DNA from: Paratinospora sagittata
Lineage: Eukaryota > Streptophyta > Magnoliopsida > Ranunculales > Menispermaceae
Direction of reading: 5' to 3'
Assembly: GCA_035771175.1 (NCBI GenBank)
Contig: CM069594.1
Coordinates: 11,346,620-11,410,619, forward strand
Length of the DNA: 64,000 nucleotides
Shown: one piece after another, positions 1 through 10,384 of the stretch
Position numbering within the stretch: the stretch's first letter is position 1
How the letters are laid out: every line of letters starts with the position of its first letter
Translations under genes and position numbers: made by a program
Notes under the pieces: generated by a model
What the model was told of the DNA's origin: nothing
Databases searched by the model: none
What the model saw: the letters and a program-made list of their open reading frames with translations, nothing else

Positions 1-120
1 CTCGATTTTTCTATTCCTTACACAGTTTTGCCAGGTTATCTTAATTGAAATATGCTCTACTAACACCTAGATGATTCCCTTTGTCTCGCACGCCCAAAAC
101 AACTTTAGATTAAACAATGT

Positions 121-132
121 TTTGAATTCAAA
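121..132. repeat. 12-bp palindrome TTTGAATTCAAA over the single EcoRI site (shown in M1)
   Basis: The palindrome is perfect and contains the only GAATTC seen in the monomer. It recurs once per unit through the array, so EcoRI sites fall at about 1.15-kb spacing. Confidence 0.85.
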
Positions 133-820
133 TCATTTTGTACTCACTTGCTCTTTAACCTGCAACTTCTATTTTTATAAAACACTCATTCTCTGATTTT
201 CAAAAATACAACACGCACGATTTTTGTAAGTTAGATTGAGCTTTCCAAAGAGTTTTTCAAGAGAAGAAAGTAATGATTCTTGCATTTGCCAAAACAAGCT
301 TCGAATTGAATCAAAATTGGAATCGGTCTTGATGATAACGTCATTGTTCAGCAAGTTCTTCATTTTATCCCTTTTGTGCTTAGATTTGCAGAGGGTATCC
401 ATTGTTTTAAACTGTAAGTATATGAAGTGGTCTCGATAAGATAACAACATCAAAAAAGAACACAACACCCGTATTGCATGAATAACACATCAAACAATAG
501 CTTTCGAAGTCTACAAAGATCAAGCTCGAAGAACGAAGACATATCTCATGTTTAATGCATTAGTTTGATCTTTGGTGTGTTGGGTAACCTCTCGATCAAA
601 CTCAGCACTAAAACTCTGAAAATTGCAAAGTCTTCAAGATCACTTCGGTATAGTATTTCATTTTGAAAAAATGTTTTCCGTAAGGTTTTAATCATAATTT
701 CAAGGAGTTTTGAATTATTTAAAAGTGTTTTGAGTCAATGGAATGGTTCTTGAGTGCCAAAATTTTAATTTTTCAAAAATAAGGCTATCCAGCAATTTGC
801 CAAAATTCTCAAGAAGGCAC

Positions 821-1110
821 TAGCGCACTATCAGTGTTGATAGCACGTTGATAGGGTTCTATAATAAGACATTTGTTTTTTCTGGAAAATTGTCTATAGC
901 GCGCTATCCCCTTTGATGACTCGCTATAAAGCTGTTGCCTTGATCTTTTCATTTTTAGTAAAATGGGCAATAGTGCGCTATAGGCCTTGATCACACGCTA
1001 TCGGAAAGTCTAAAAAACTCAAGCTCTCTAGTTTGTGTATATCGACCTGCTATCTGTCAATAGAGAACATGATACACAACCAAATAGCACTCTATCCACG
1101 TTTGAGACCA
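821..1110 (+). repeat. Internal degenerate subrepeats of about 74 bp (shown in M1, present in every monomer)
   Basis: The motif TAGCGC(A/G)CTAT or a degenerate form recurs at 821, 897 and 971, with a weaker CTGCTAT form whose GCTAT starts at 1049. Successive spacings are 76, 74 and 72 bp. Each of the first three copies is followed about 15-20 bp later by a second GATAG or CGCTAT box. Further single boxes lie at 784 and 1091. The section probably arose from an older short tandem repeat captured inside the monomer. It is the most divergent part between families A and B. Confidence 0.75.
896..907. repeat. Perfect 12-bp palindrome ATAGCGCGCTAT (M1, subrepeat 2)
   Basis: This self-complementary 12-mer lies in the second subrepeat. 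It is intact in the family-A monomers M1-M10. In most family-B units it is broken to ATAGCGCGCAAT, where instead the third subrepeat (imperfect ATAGTGCGCTAT at 970-981 in M1) has become the perfect form. Confidence 0.85.
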
Positions 1111-1154
1111 AAATCAGATATTTCTAACGAGAAAAATGTGGGCACTTCTGCTTG

Positions 1155-2307
1155 CTCGATTTTTCTATTCCTTACACAGTTTTGCCAGGTTATCTTAATT
1201 GAAATATGCTCTACTAACACCTAGATGATTCCCTTTGTCTCGCACGCCCAAAACAACTTTAGATTAAACAATGTTTTGAATTCAAATCATTTTGTACTCA
1301 CTTGCTCTTTAACCTGCAACTTCTATTTTATAAAACACTCATTCTCTGATTTTCAAAAATACAACACGCACGATTTTTGTAAGTTAGATTGAGCTTTCCA
1401 AAGAGTTTTTCAAGAGAAGAAAGTAATGATTCTTGCATTTGCCAAAACAAGCTTCGAATTGAATCAAAATTGCAATCGGTCTTGATGATAACGTCATTGT
1501 TCAGCAAGTTCTTCATTTTATCCCTTTTGTGCTTAGATTTGCAGAGGGTATCCATTGTTTTAAACTGTAAGTATATGAAGTGGTCTCGGTAAGATAACAA
1601 CATCAAAAAAGAACACAACACCTGTATTGCATCAAGAACATATCAAACAATAGCTTTCGAAGTCTACAAAGATCAAGCTCGAAGAACGAAGACATATCTC
1701 ATGTCTAATGCATTAGTTTGATCTTTGGTGTGTAGGGTAACCTCTCGATCAAACTCAGCACTAAAACTCTGAAAATTGCATTGTCTTCAAGATCACTTCG
1801 ATATAGTATTTCATTTTGAAAAAATGTTTTCCGTAAGGTTTTAATCATAATTTCAACGAGTTTTGAATTATTTAAAAGTGTTTTGAGTCAATGGAATGGT
1901 TCTTGAGTATCAAAATTTTAATTTTTCAAAAATAAGGCTCCCCAGCAATTTGCCAAAATTCTCGAGAAGGCACTAGTGCACAATCACTGTTGATAGCACG
2001 TTGATAGGGTTCTATAATAAGACATTTGTTTTTTCTGGAAAATTGTCTATAGCGCGCTATCCCTTTTGATGACTCGCTATAAAGCTGTTTCCTTGATCCT
2101 TTCATTTTTAGTAAAATGGGCAATAGTGCGCTATAGGCCTTGATCACACGCTATCGGAAAGTCTAAAAAACTCAAGCTCTCGAGTTTGTGTATATCGACC
2201 TGCTATCTGTCAATAAAGAACATGATACACAACCAAATAGCACTCTATCCACGTCAGAGACCAAAATCAGATATTTCTAACGAGAAAAATGTGGGCACTT
2301 CTGCTTG
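1155..2307 (+). repeat. Satellite monomer M2 (family A, HOR type 1)
   Basis: It is 1,153 bp because of a one-base T-run deletion near 1326-1329. Type markers are GAACATATC, GCATTGTC at about 1778, GGCTCCCC, CTAGTGCACAATCACT, CCCTTTTG, CTCTCGAG, CAATAAAG and CGTCAGAG. M6 is its counterpart. Confidence 0.97.
1705..1755. repeat. 12-bp palindrome plus adjacent 9-bp inverted repeat (shown in M2)
   Basis: CTAATGCATTAG at 1705-1716 is a perfect palindrome. It overlaps the left arm of an inverted repeat, AGTTTGATC at 1715-1723 and GATCAAACT at 1747-1755, with a 23-base spacer. The arrangement recurs in essentially every monomer. M1, M4 and M8 have TTAATGCATTAG (10-bp core), and M41 and M55 have a T that breaks the palindrome. 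It could form a stem-loop or bind a dimeric protein, but neither is shown by the sequence. Confidence 0.75.
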
Positions 2308-3461
2308 CTCGATTTTTCTATTCCTTACACAGTTTTGCCAGGTTATCTTAATTGAAATATGCTCTACTAACACCTAGATGATTCCCTTTGTCTCGCACGC
2401 CCAAAACAACTTTAGATTAAACAATGTTTTGAATTCAAATCATTTTGTACTCACTTGCTCTTTAACCTGCAACTTCTATTTTTATAAAACACTCATTCTC
2501 TGATTTTCAAAAATACAACACGCACGATTTTTGTAAGTTAGATTGAGCTTTCCAAAGAGTTTTTCAAGAGAAGAAAGTAATGATTCTTGCATTTGCCAAA
2601 ACAAGCTTCGAATTGAATCAAAATTGCAATCGGTCTTGATGATAACGTCATTGTTCAGCAAGTTCTTCATTTTATCCCTTTTGTGCTTAGATTTGCAGAG
2701 GGTATCCATTGTTTTAAACTGTAAGTATATGAAGTGGTCTCGGTAAGATAACAACATCAAAAAAGAACACAACACCTGTATTGCATCAAGAACACATCAA
2801 ACAATAGCTTTCGAAGTCTACAAAGATCAAGCTCGAAGAACGAAGACATATCTCATGTCTAATGCATTAGTTTGATCTTTGGTGTGTAGGGTAACCTCTC
2901 GATCAAACTCAGCACTAAAACTCTGAAAATTGCATAGTCTTCAAGATCACTTCGATATAGTATTTCGTTTTGAAAAAATGTTTTCCGTAAGGTTTTAATC
3001 ATAATTTCAACGAGTTTTGAATTATTTAAAAGTGTTTTGAGTCAATGGAATGGTTCTTGAGTATCAAAATTTTAATTTTTCAAAAATAAGGCTCCCCAGC
3101 AATTTGCCAAAATTCTCGAGAAGGCACTAGCGCACTATCAGTGTTGATAGCACGTTGATAGGGTTCTATAATAAGACATTTGTTTTTTCTGAAAAATTGT
3201 CTATAGCGCGCTATCCCCTTTGATGACTCGCTATAAAGCTGTTTCCTTGATCCTTTCATTTTTAGTAAAATGGGCAATAGTGCGCTATAGGCCTTGATCA
3301 CACGCTATCGGAAAGTCTAAAAAACTCAAGCTCTCGAGTTTGTGTATATCGACCTGCTATCTGTCAATAAAGAACATGATACACAACCAAATAGCACTCT
3401 ATCCACGTCAGAGACCAAAATCAGATATTTCTAACGAGAAAAATGTGGGCACTTCTGCTTG
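2308..3461 (+). repeat. Satellite monomer M3 (family A, HOR type 2)
   Basis: Type markers are TTTCGTTTTG (G at 2967) and TTCTGAAAAATT (A at 3192), both shared only with M7. Its 3' end shares CTCTCGAG, CAATAAAG and CGTCAGAG with M2. Confidence 0.97.
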
Positions 3462-4615
3462 CTCGATTTTTCTATTCCTTACACAGTTTTGCCAGGTTAT
3501 CTTAATTGAAATATGCTCTACTAACACCTAGATGATTCCCTTTGTCTCGCACGCCCAAAACAACTTTAGATTAAACAATGTTTTGAATTCAAATCATTTT
3601 GTACTCACTTGCTCTTTAACCTGCAACTTCTATTTTTATAAAACACTCATTCTCTGATTTTCAAAAATACAACACGCACGATTTTTGTAAGTTAGATTGA
3701 GCTTTCCAAAGAGTTTTTCAAGAGAAGAAAGTAATGATTCTTGCATTTGCCAAAACAAGCTTCGAATTGAATCAAAATTGGAATCGGTCTTGATGATAAC
3801 GTCATTGTTCAGCAAGTTCTTCATTTTATCCCTTTTGTGCTTAGATTTGCAGAGGGTATCCATTGTTTTAAACTGTAAGTATATGAAGTGGTCTCGATAA
3901 GATAACAACATCAAAAAAGAACACAACACCCGTATTGCATCAATAACACATCAAACAATAGCTTTCGAAGTCTACAAAGATCAAGCTCGAAGAACGAAGA
4001 CATATCTCATGTTTAATGCATTAGTTTGATCTTTGGTGTGTTGGGTAACCTCTCGATCAAACTCAGCACTAAAACTCTGAAAATTGCAAAGTCTTCAAGA
4101 TCACTTCGGTATAGTATTTCATTTTGAAAAAATGTTTTCCGTAAGGTTTTAATCATAATTTCAAGGAGTTTTGAATTATTTAAAAGTGTTTTGAGTCAAT
4201 GGAATGGTTCTTGAGTGCCAAAATTTAAATTTTTCAAAAATAAGGCTATCCAGCAATTTGCCAAAATTCTCGAGAAGGCACTAGCGCACTATCAGTGTTG
4301 ATAGCACGTTGAAAGGGTTCTATAATAAGACATTTGTTTTTTCTGGAAAATTGTCTATAGCGCGCTATCCCCTTTGATGACTCGCTATAAAGCTGTTGCC
4401 TTGATCTTTTCATTTTTAGTAAAATGGGCAATAGTGCGCTATAGGCCTTGATCACACGCTATCGGAAAGTCTAAAAAACTCAAGCTCTCTAGTTTGTGTA
4501 TATCGACCTGCTATCTGTCAATAGAGAACATGATACACAACCAAATAGCACTCTATCCACGTTTGAGACCAAAATCAGATATTTCTAACGAGAAAAATGT
4601 GGGCACTTCTGCTTG
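3462..4615 (+). repeat. Satellite monomer M4 (family A, HOR type 3)
   Basis: This is an M1-like type (GGAATCGG, CGATAAG, TTTAATGC, TTGGG, CGGTATAG) with CAATAACAC, the 14-bp AT palindrome at 4220-4233 and CGTTGAAAGGG (A at 4313). M8 is its counterpart. Confidence 0.97.
4220..4233. repeat. 14-bp AT palindrome AAAATTTAAATTTT private to M4 (and M8 at 8835-8848)
   Basis: Other family-A monomers have AAAATTTTAATTTTT here. The single change in M4 and M8 creates a perfect 14-bp palindrome, and it marks the third monomer type of the 4,615-bp higher-order repeat. Confidence 0.8.
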
Positions 4616-5769
4616 CTCGATTTTTCTATTCCTTACACAGTTTTGCCAGGTTATCTTAATTGAAATATGCTCTACTAACACCTAGATGATTCCCTTTGTC
4701 TCGCACGCCCAAAACAACTTTAGATTAAACAATGTTTTGAATTCAAATCATTTTGTACTCACTTGCTCTTTAACCTGCAACTTCTATTTTTATAAAACAC
4801 TCATTCTCTGATTTTCAAAAATACAACACGCACGATTTTTGTAAGTTAGATTGAGCTTTCCAAAGAGTTTTTCAAGAGAAGAAAGTAATGATTCTTGCAT
4901 TTGCCAAAACAAGCTTCGAATTGAATCAAAATTGCAATCGGTCTTGATGATAACGTCATTGTTCAGCAAGTTCTTCATTTTATCCCTTTTGTGCTTAGAT
5001 TTGCAGAGGGTATCCATTGTTTTAAACTGTAAGTATATGAAGTGGTCTCGGTAAGATAACAACATCAAAAAAGAACACAACACCTGTATTGCATCAAGAA
5101 CACATCAAACAATAGCTTTCGAAGTCTACAAAGATCAAGCTCGAAGAACGAAGACATATCTCATGTCTAATGCATTAGTTTGATCTTTGGTGTGTAGGGT
5201 AACCTCTCGATCAAACTCAGCACTAAAACTCTGAAAATTGCATAGTCTTCAAGATCACTTCGATATAGTATTTCATTTTGAAAAAATGTTTTCCGTAAGG
5301 TTTTAATCATAATTTCAACGAGTTGTGAATTATTTAAAAGTGTTTTGAGTCAATGGAATGGTTCTTGAGTATCAAAATTTTAATTTTTCAAAAATAAGGC
5401 TCCCCAGCAATTTGCCAAAATTCTCGAGAAGGCACTAGCGCACAATCACTGTTGATAGCACGTTGATAGGGTTCTATAATAAGACATTTGTTTTTTCTGG
5501 AAAATTGTCTATAGCGCGCTATCCCCTTTGATGACTCGCTATAAAGCTGTTGCCTTGATCTTTTCATTTTTAGTAAAATGGGCAATAGTGCGCTATAGGC
5601 CTTGATCACACGCTATCGGAAAGTCTAAAAAACTCAAGCTCTCTAGTTTGTGTATATCGACCTGCTATCTGTCAATAGAGAACATGATACACAACCAAAT
5701 AGCACTCTATCCACGTTTGAGACCAAAATCAGATATTTCTAACGAGAAAAATGTGGGCACTTCTGCTTG
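4616..5769 (+). repeat. Satellite monomer M5 (family A, HOR type 4)
   Basis: Type marker GAGTTGTGAAT (G at 5325) is shared with M9. The 5' part is M2/M3-like (GCATAGTC, GGCTCCCC), while the 3' end is M4-like (GTTGCCTTGATCTTTTC, CTCTCTAG, CAATAGAG, CGTTTGAG), so it is itself a mosaic. Confidence 0.97.
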
Positions 5770-6922
5770 CTCGATTTTTCTATTCCTTACACAGTTTTGC
5801 CAGGTTATCTTAATTGAAATATGCTCTACTAACACCTAGATGATTCCCTTTGTCTCGCACGCCCAAAACAACTTTAGATTAAACAATGTTTTGAATTCAA
5901 ATCATTTTGTACTCACTTGCTCTTTAACCTGCAACTTCTATTTTATAAAACACTCATTCTCTGATTTTCAAAAATACAACACGCACGATTTTTGTAAGTT
6001 AGATTGAGCTTTCCAAAGAGTTTTTCAAGAGAAGAAAGTAATGATTCTTGCATTTGCCAAAACAAGCTTCGAATTGAATCAAAATTGCAATCGGTCTTGA
6101 TGATAACGTCATTGTTCAGCAAGTTCTTCATTTTATCCCTTTTGTGCTTAGATTTGCAGAGGGTATCCATTGTTTTAAACTGTAAGTATATGAAGTGGTC
6201 TCGGTAAGATAACAACATCAAAAAAGAACACAACACCTGTATTGCATCAAGAACATATCAAACAATAGCTTTCGAAGTCTACAAAGATCAAGCTCGAAGA
6301 ACGAAGACATATCTCATGTCTAATGCATTAGTTTGATCTTTGGTGTGTAGGGTAACCTCTCGATCAAACTCAGCACTAAAACTCTGAAAATTGCATTGTC
6401 TTCAATATCACTTCGATATAGTATTTCATTTTGAAAAAATGTTTTCCGTAAGGTTTTAATCATAATTTCAACGAGTTTTGAATTATTTAAAAGTGTTTTG
6501 AGTCAATGGAATGGTTCTTGAGTATCAAAATTTTAATTTTTCAAAAATAAGGCTCCCCAGCAATTTGCCAAAATTCTCGAGAAGGCACTAGTGCACAATC
6601 ACTGTTGATAGCACGTTGATAGGGTTCTATAATAAGACATTTGTTTTTTCTGGAAAATTGTCTATAGCGCGCTATCCCTTTTGATGACTCGCTATAAAGC
6701 TGTTTCCTTGATCCTTTCATTTTTAGTAAAATGGGCAATAGTGCGCTATAGGCCTTGATCACACGCTATCGGAAAGTCTAAAAAACTCAAGCTCTCGAGT
6801 TTGTGTATATCGACCTGCTATCTGTCAATAAAGAACATGATACACAACCAAATAGCACTCTATCCACGTCAGAGACCAAAATCAGATATTTCTAACGAGA
6901 AAAATGTGGGCACTTCTGCTTG
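5770..6922 (+). repeat. Satellite monomer M6 (family A, HOR type 1)
   Basis: It matches M2, including the T-run deletion (1,153 bp), GAACATATC, GCATTGTC and CTAGTGCACAATCACT. The one private base seen is T at 6406. Confidence 0.97.
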
Positions 6923-8076
6923 CTCGATTTTTCTATTCCTTACACAGTTTTGCCAGGTTATCTTAATTGAAATATGCTCTACTAACACCTAGATGATTCC
7001 CTTTGTCTCGCACGCCCAAAACAACTTTAGATTAAACAATGTTTTGAATTCAAATCATTTTGTACTCACTTGCTCTTTAACCTGCAACTTCTATTTTTAT
7101 AAAACACTCATTCTCTGATTTTCAAAAATACAACACGCACGATTTTTGTAAGTTAGATTGAGCTTTCCAAAGAGTTTTTCAAGAGAAGAAAGTAATGATT
7201 CTTGCATTTGCCAAAACAAGCTTCGAATTGAATCAAAATTGCAATCGGTCTTGATGATAACGTCATTGTTCAGCAAGTTCTTCATTTTATCCCTTTTGTG
7301 CTTAGATTTGCAGAGGGTATCCATTGTTTTAAACTGTAAGTATATGAAGTGGTCTCGGTAAGATAACAACATCAAAAAAGAACACAACACCTGTATTGCA
7401 TCAAGAACACATCAAACAATAGCTTTCGAAGTCTACAAAGATCAAGCTCGAAGAACGAAGACATATCTCATGTCTAATGCATTAGTTTGATCTTTGGTGT
7501 GTAGGGTAACCTCTCGATCAAACTCAGCACTAAAACTCTGAAAATTGCATAGTCTTCAAGATCACTTCGATATAGTATTTCGTTTTGAAAAAATGTTTTC
7601 CGTAAGGTTTTAATCATAATTTCAACGAGTTTTGAATTATTTAAAAGTGTTTTGAGTCAATGGAATGGTTCTTGAGTATCAAAATTTTAATTTTTCAAAA
7701 ATAAGGCTCCCCAGCAATTTGCCAAAATTCTCGAGAAGGCACTAGCGCACTATCAGTGTTGATAGCACGTTGATAGGGTTCTATAATAAGACATTTGTTT
7801 TTTCTGAAAAATTGTCTATAGCGCGCTATCCCCTTTGATGACTCGCTATAAAGCTGTTTCCTTGATCCTTTCATTTTTAGTAAAATGGGCAATAGTGCGC
7901 TATAGGCCTTGATCACACGCTATCGGAAAGTCTAAAAAACTCAAGCTCTCGAGTTTGTGTATATCGACCTGCTATCTGTCAATAAAGAACATGATACACA
8001 ACCAAATAGCACTCTATCCACGTCAGAGACCAAAATCAGATATTTCTAACGAGAAAAATGTGGGCACTTCTGCTTG
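6923..8076 (+). repeat. Satellite monomer M7 (family A, HOR type 2)
   Basis: It matches M3, including TTTCGTTTTG and TTCTGAAAAATT. I saw no difference by eye. Confidence 0.97.
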
Positions 8077-9230
8077 CTCGATTTTTCTATTCCTTACACA
8101 GTTTTGCCAGGTTATCTTAATTGAAATATGCTCTACTAACACCTAGATGATTCCCTTTGTCTCGCACGCCCAAAACAACTTTAGATTAAACAATGTTTTG
8201 AATTCAAATCATTTTGTACTCACTTGCTCTTTAACCTGCAACTTCTATTTTTATAAAACACTCATTCTCTGATTTTCAAAAATACAACACGCACGATTTT
8301 TGTAAGTTAGATTGAGCTTTCCAAAGAGTTTTTCAAGAGAAGAAAGTAATGATTCTTGCATTTGCCAAAACAAGCTTCGAATTGAATCAAAATTGGAATC
8401 GGTCTTGATGATAACGTCATTGTTCAGCAAGTTCTTCATTTTATCCCTTTTGTGCTTAGATTTGCAGAGGGTATCCATTGTTTTAAACTGTAAGTATATG
8501 AAGTGGTCTCGATAAGATAACAACATCAAAAAAGAACACAACACCCGTATTGCATCAATAACACATCAAACAATAGCTTTCGAAGTCTACAAAGATCAAG
8601 CTCGAAGAACGAAGACATATCTCATGTTTAATGCATTAGTTTGATCTTTGGTGTGTTGGGTAACCTCTCGATCAAACTCAGCACTAAAACTCTGAAAATT
8701 GCAAAGTCTTCAAGATCACTTCGGTATAGTATTTCATTTTGAAAAAATGTTTTCCGTAAGGTTTTAATCATAATTTCAAGGAGTTTTGAATTATTTAAAA
8801 GTGTTTTGAGTCAATGGAATGGTTCTTGAGTGCCAAAATTTAAATTTTTCAAAAATAAGGCTATCCAGCAATTTGCCAAAATTCTCGAGAAGGCACTAGC
8901 GCACTATCAGTGTTGATAGCACGTTGAAAGGGTTCTATAATAAGACATTTGTTTTTTCTGGAAAATTGTCTATAGCGCGCTATCCCCTTTGATGACTCGC
9001 TATAAAGCTGTTGCCTTGATCTTTTCATTTTTAGTAAAATGGGCAATAGTGCGCTATAGGCCTTGATCACACGCTATCGGAAAGTCTAAAAAACTCAAGC
9101 TCTCTAGTTTGTGTATATCGACCTGCTATCTGTCAATAGAGAACATGATACACAACCAAATAGCACTCTATCCACGTTTGAGACCAAAATCAGATATTTC
9201 TAACGAGAAAAATGTGGGCACTTCTGCTTG
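8077..9230 (+). repeat. Satellite monomer M8 (family A, HOR type 3)
   Basis: It matches M4, including the 14-bp AT palindrome at 8835-8848 and CGTTGAAAGGG. Confidence 0.97.
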
Positions 9231-10384
9231 CTCGATTTTTCTATTCCTTACACAGTTTTGCCAGGTTATCTTAATTGAAATATGCTCTACTAACACCTAG
9301 ATGATTCCCTTTGTCTCGCACGCCCAAAACAACTTTAGATTAAACAATGTTTTGAATTCAAATCATTTTGTACTCACTTGCTCTTTAACCTGCAACTTCT
9401 ATTTTTATAAAACACTCATTCTCTGATTTTCAAAAATACAACACGCACGATTTTTGTAAGTTAGATTGAGCTTTCCAAAGAGTTTTTCAAGAGAAGAAAG
9501 TAATGATTCTTGCATTTGCCAAAACAAGCTTCGAATTGAATCAAAATTGCAATCGGTCTTGATGATAACGTCATTGTTCAGCAAGTTCTTCATTTTATCC
9601 CTTTTGTGCTTAGATTTGCAGAGGGTATCCATTGTTTTAAACTGTAAGTATATGAAGTGGTCTCGGTAAGATAACAACATCAAAAAAGAACACAACACCT
9701 GTATTGCATCAAGAACACATCAAACAATAGCTTTCGAAGTCTACAAAGATCAAGCTCGAAGAACGAAGACATATCTCATGTCTAATGCATTAGTTTGATC
9801 TTTGGTGTGTAGGGTAACCTCTCGATCAAACTCAGCACTAAAACTCTGAAAATTGCATAGTCTTCAAGATCACTTCGATATAGTATTTCATTTTGAAAAA
9901 ATGTTTTCCGTAAGGTTTTAATCATAATTTCAACGAGTTGTGAATTATTTAAAAGTGTTTTGAGTCAATGGAATGGTTCTTGAGTATCAAAATTTTAATT
10001 TTTCAAAAATAAGGCTCCCCAGCAATTTGCCAAAATTCTCGAGAAGGCACTAGCGCACAATCACTGTTGATAGCACGTTGATAGGGTTCTATAATAAGAC
10101 ATTTGTTTTTTCTGGAAAATTGTCTATAGCGCGCTATCCCTTTTGATGACTCGCTATAAAGCTGTTTCCTTGATCCTTTCATTTTTAGTAAAATGGGCAA
10201 TAGTGCGCTATAGGCCTTGATCACACGCTATCGGAAAGTCTAAAAAACTCAAGCTCTCGAGTTTGTGTATATCGACCTGCTATCTGTCAATAAAGAACAT
10301 GATACACAACCAAATAGCACTCTATCCACGTCAGAGACCAAAATCAGATATTTCTAACGAGAAAAATGTGGGCACTTCTGCTTG
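9231..10384 (+). repeat. Satellite monomer M9 (family A, HOR type 4, switched 3' end)
   Basis: It matches M5 through GAGTTGTGAAT (G at 9940) and CTAGCGCACAATCACT. From about 10,141 it carries M2/M6-type 3' sequence instead of the M5 end. Confidence 0.97.

Larger units (their letters stand above)
1..1154 (+). repeat. Satellite monomer M1 (family A)
   Basis: This is the same type as M4 and M8: TTGGAATCGG, TCTCGATAAG, GTTTAATGC, GTGTTGGG, TTCGGTATAG and CAAGGAG. Private bases are G at 480 and A at 811, the latter removing the XhoI-type CTCGAG. It precedes the first higher-order repeat copy and is not itself in the expected M5 position. Confidence 0.97.
1155..5769 (+). repeat. Four-monomer higher-order repeat, copy 1 (M2-M5)
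   Basis: M2, M3, M4 and M5 are distinguishable types, and the same order recurs exactly 4,615 bp later. Shared private markers include the T-run deletion near 1326, G at 2967, A at 3192, the AAAATTTAAATTTT palindrome at 4220-4233, A at 4313 and G at 5325. The unit length is 1153+1154+1154+1154. By eye the two copies differ at very few places before the last 250 bp or so, which implies recent duplication of the whole block. Confidence 0.95.
5770..10384 (+). repeat. Four-monomer higher-order repeat, copy 2 (M6-M9)
   Basis: This block repeats M2-M5 marker for marker at an offset of 4,615 bp. It has one private base seen at 6406 (T where copy 1 has G). From about 10,141 to the end of M9 it no longer matches M5: it carries the CCCTTTTG, GTTTCCTTGATCC, CTCTCGAG, CAATAAAG and CGTCAGAG set typical of M2 and M6. 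That end therefore looks like an exchange junction. Confidence 0.95.

Noticed and set aside
236..439. Plus-strand ORF of 67 codons in most monomers
   Set aside because: It lies antisense within the 97-codon frame and is lost in several monomers, for example where AAGATAAG introduces a stop. It is a shadow frame of repeated DNA.
175..468. Minus-strand ORF of 97 codons (and 91-107-codon variants) in each monomer, as a gene
   Set aside because: It recurs exactly with the satellite period, most recurrent variants change the amino acid, the N- and C-termini shift with one-base deletions, and I recognise no domain. Openness in all copies is explained by the high identity among them.
501..560. CENP-B box in the GAAGAACGAAGAC section
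   Set aside because: The required TTCG....A..CGGG pattern is absent on both strands; resemblance is limited to TTCG.
809..994. Minus-strand ORFs of 61-73 codons over the subrepeat region
   Set aside because: Length and start vary between neighbouring monomers, and several lack the frame. The sequence is better explained by the 74-bp palindromic subrepeats.
821..1110. CRISPR-like array
   Set aside because: The short motifs are spaced at about 74 bp but are degenerate, the sequence between them is repeated rather than unique, and there are only three to four copies. It is an internal satellite subrepeat.
1033..1224. Plus-strand ORF of 63 codons across the monomer boundary
   Set aside because: It is broken in many units (for example by CAATATAG, which gives a stop), shows no recognisable domain, and overlaps the degenerate subrepeats.
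1326..1329. T-run deletion in M2 and M6 as sequencing error
   Set aside because: The same one-base deletion occurs in both, exactly 4,615 bp apart and linked to other markers, so it is better explained as an inherited HOR marker.
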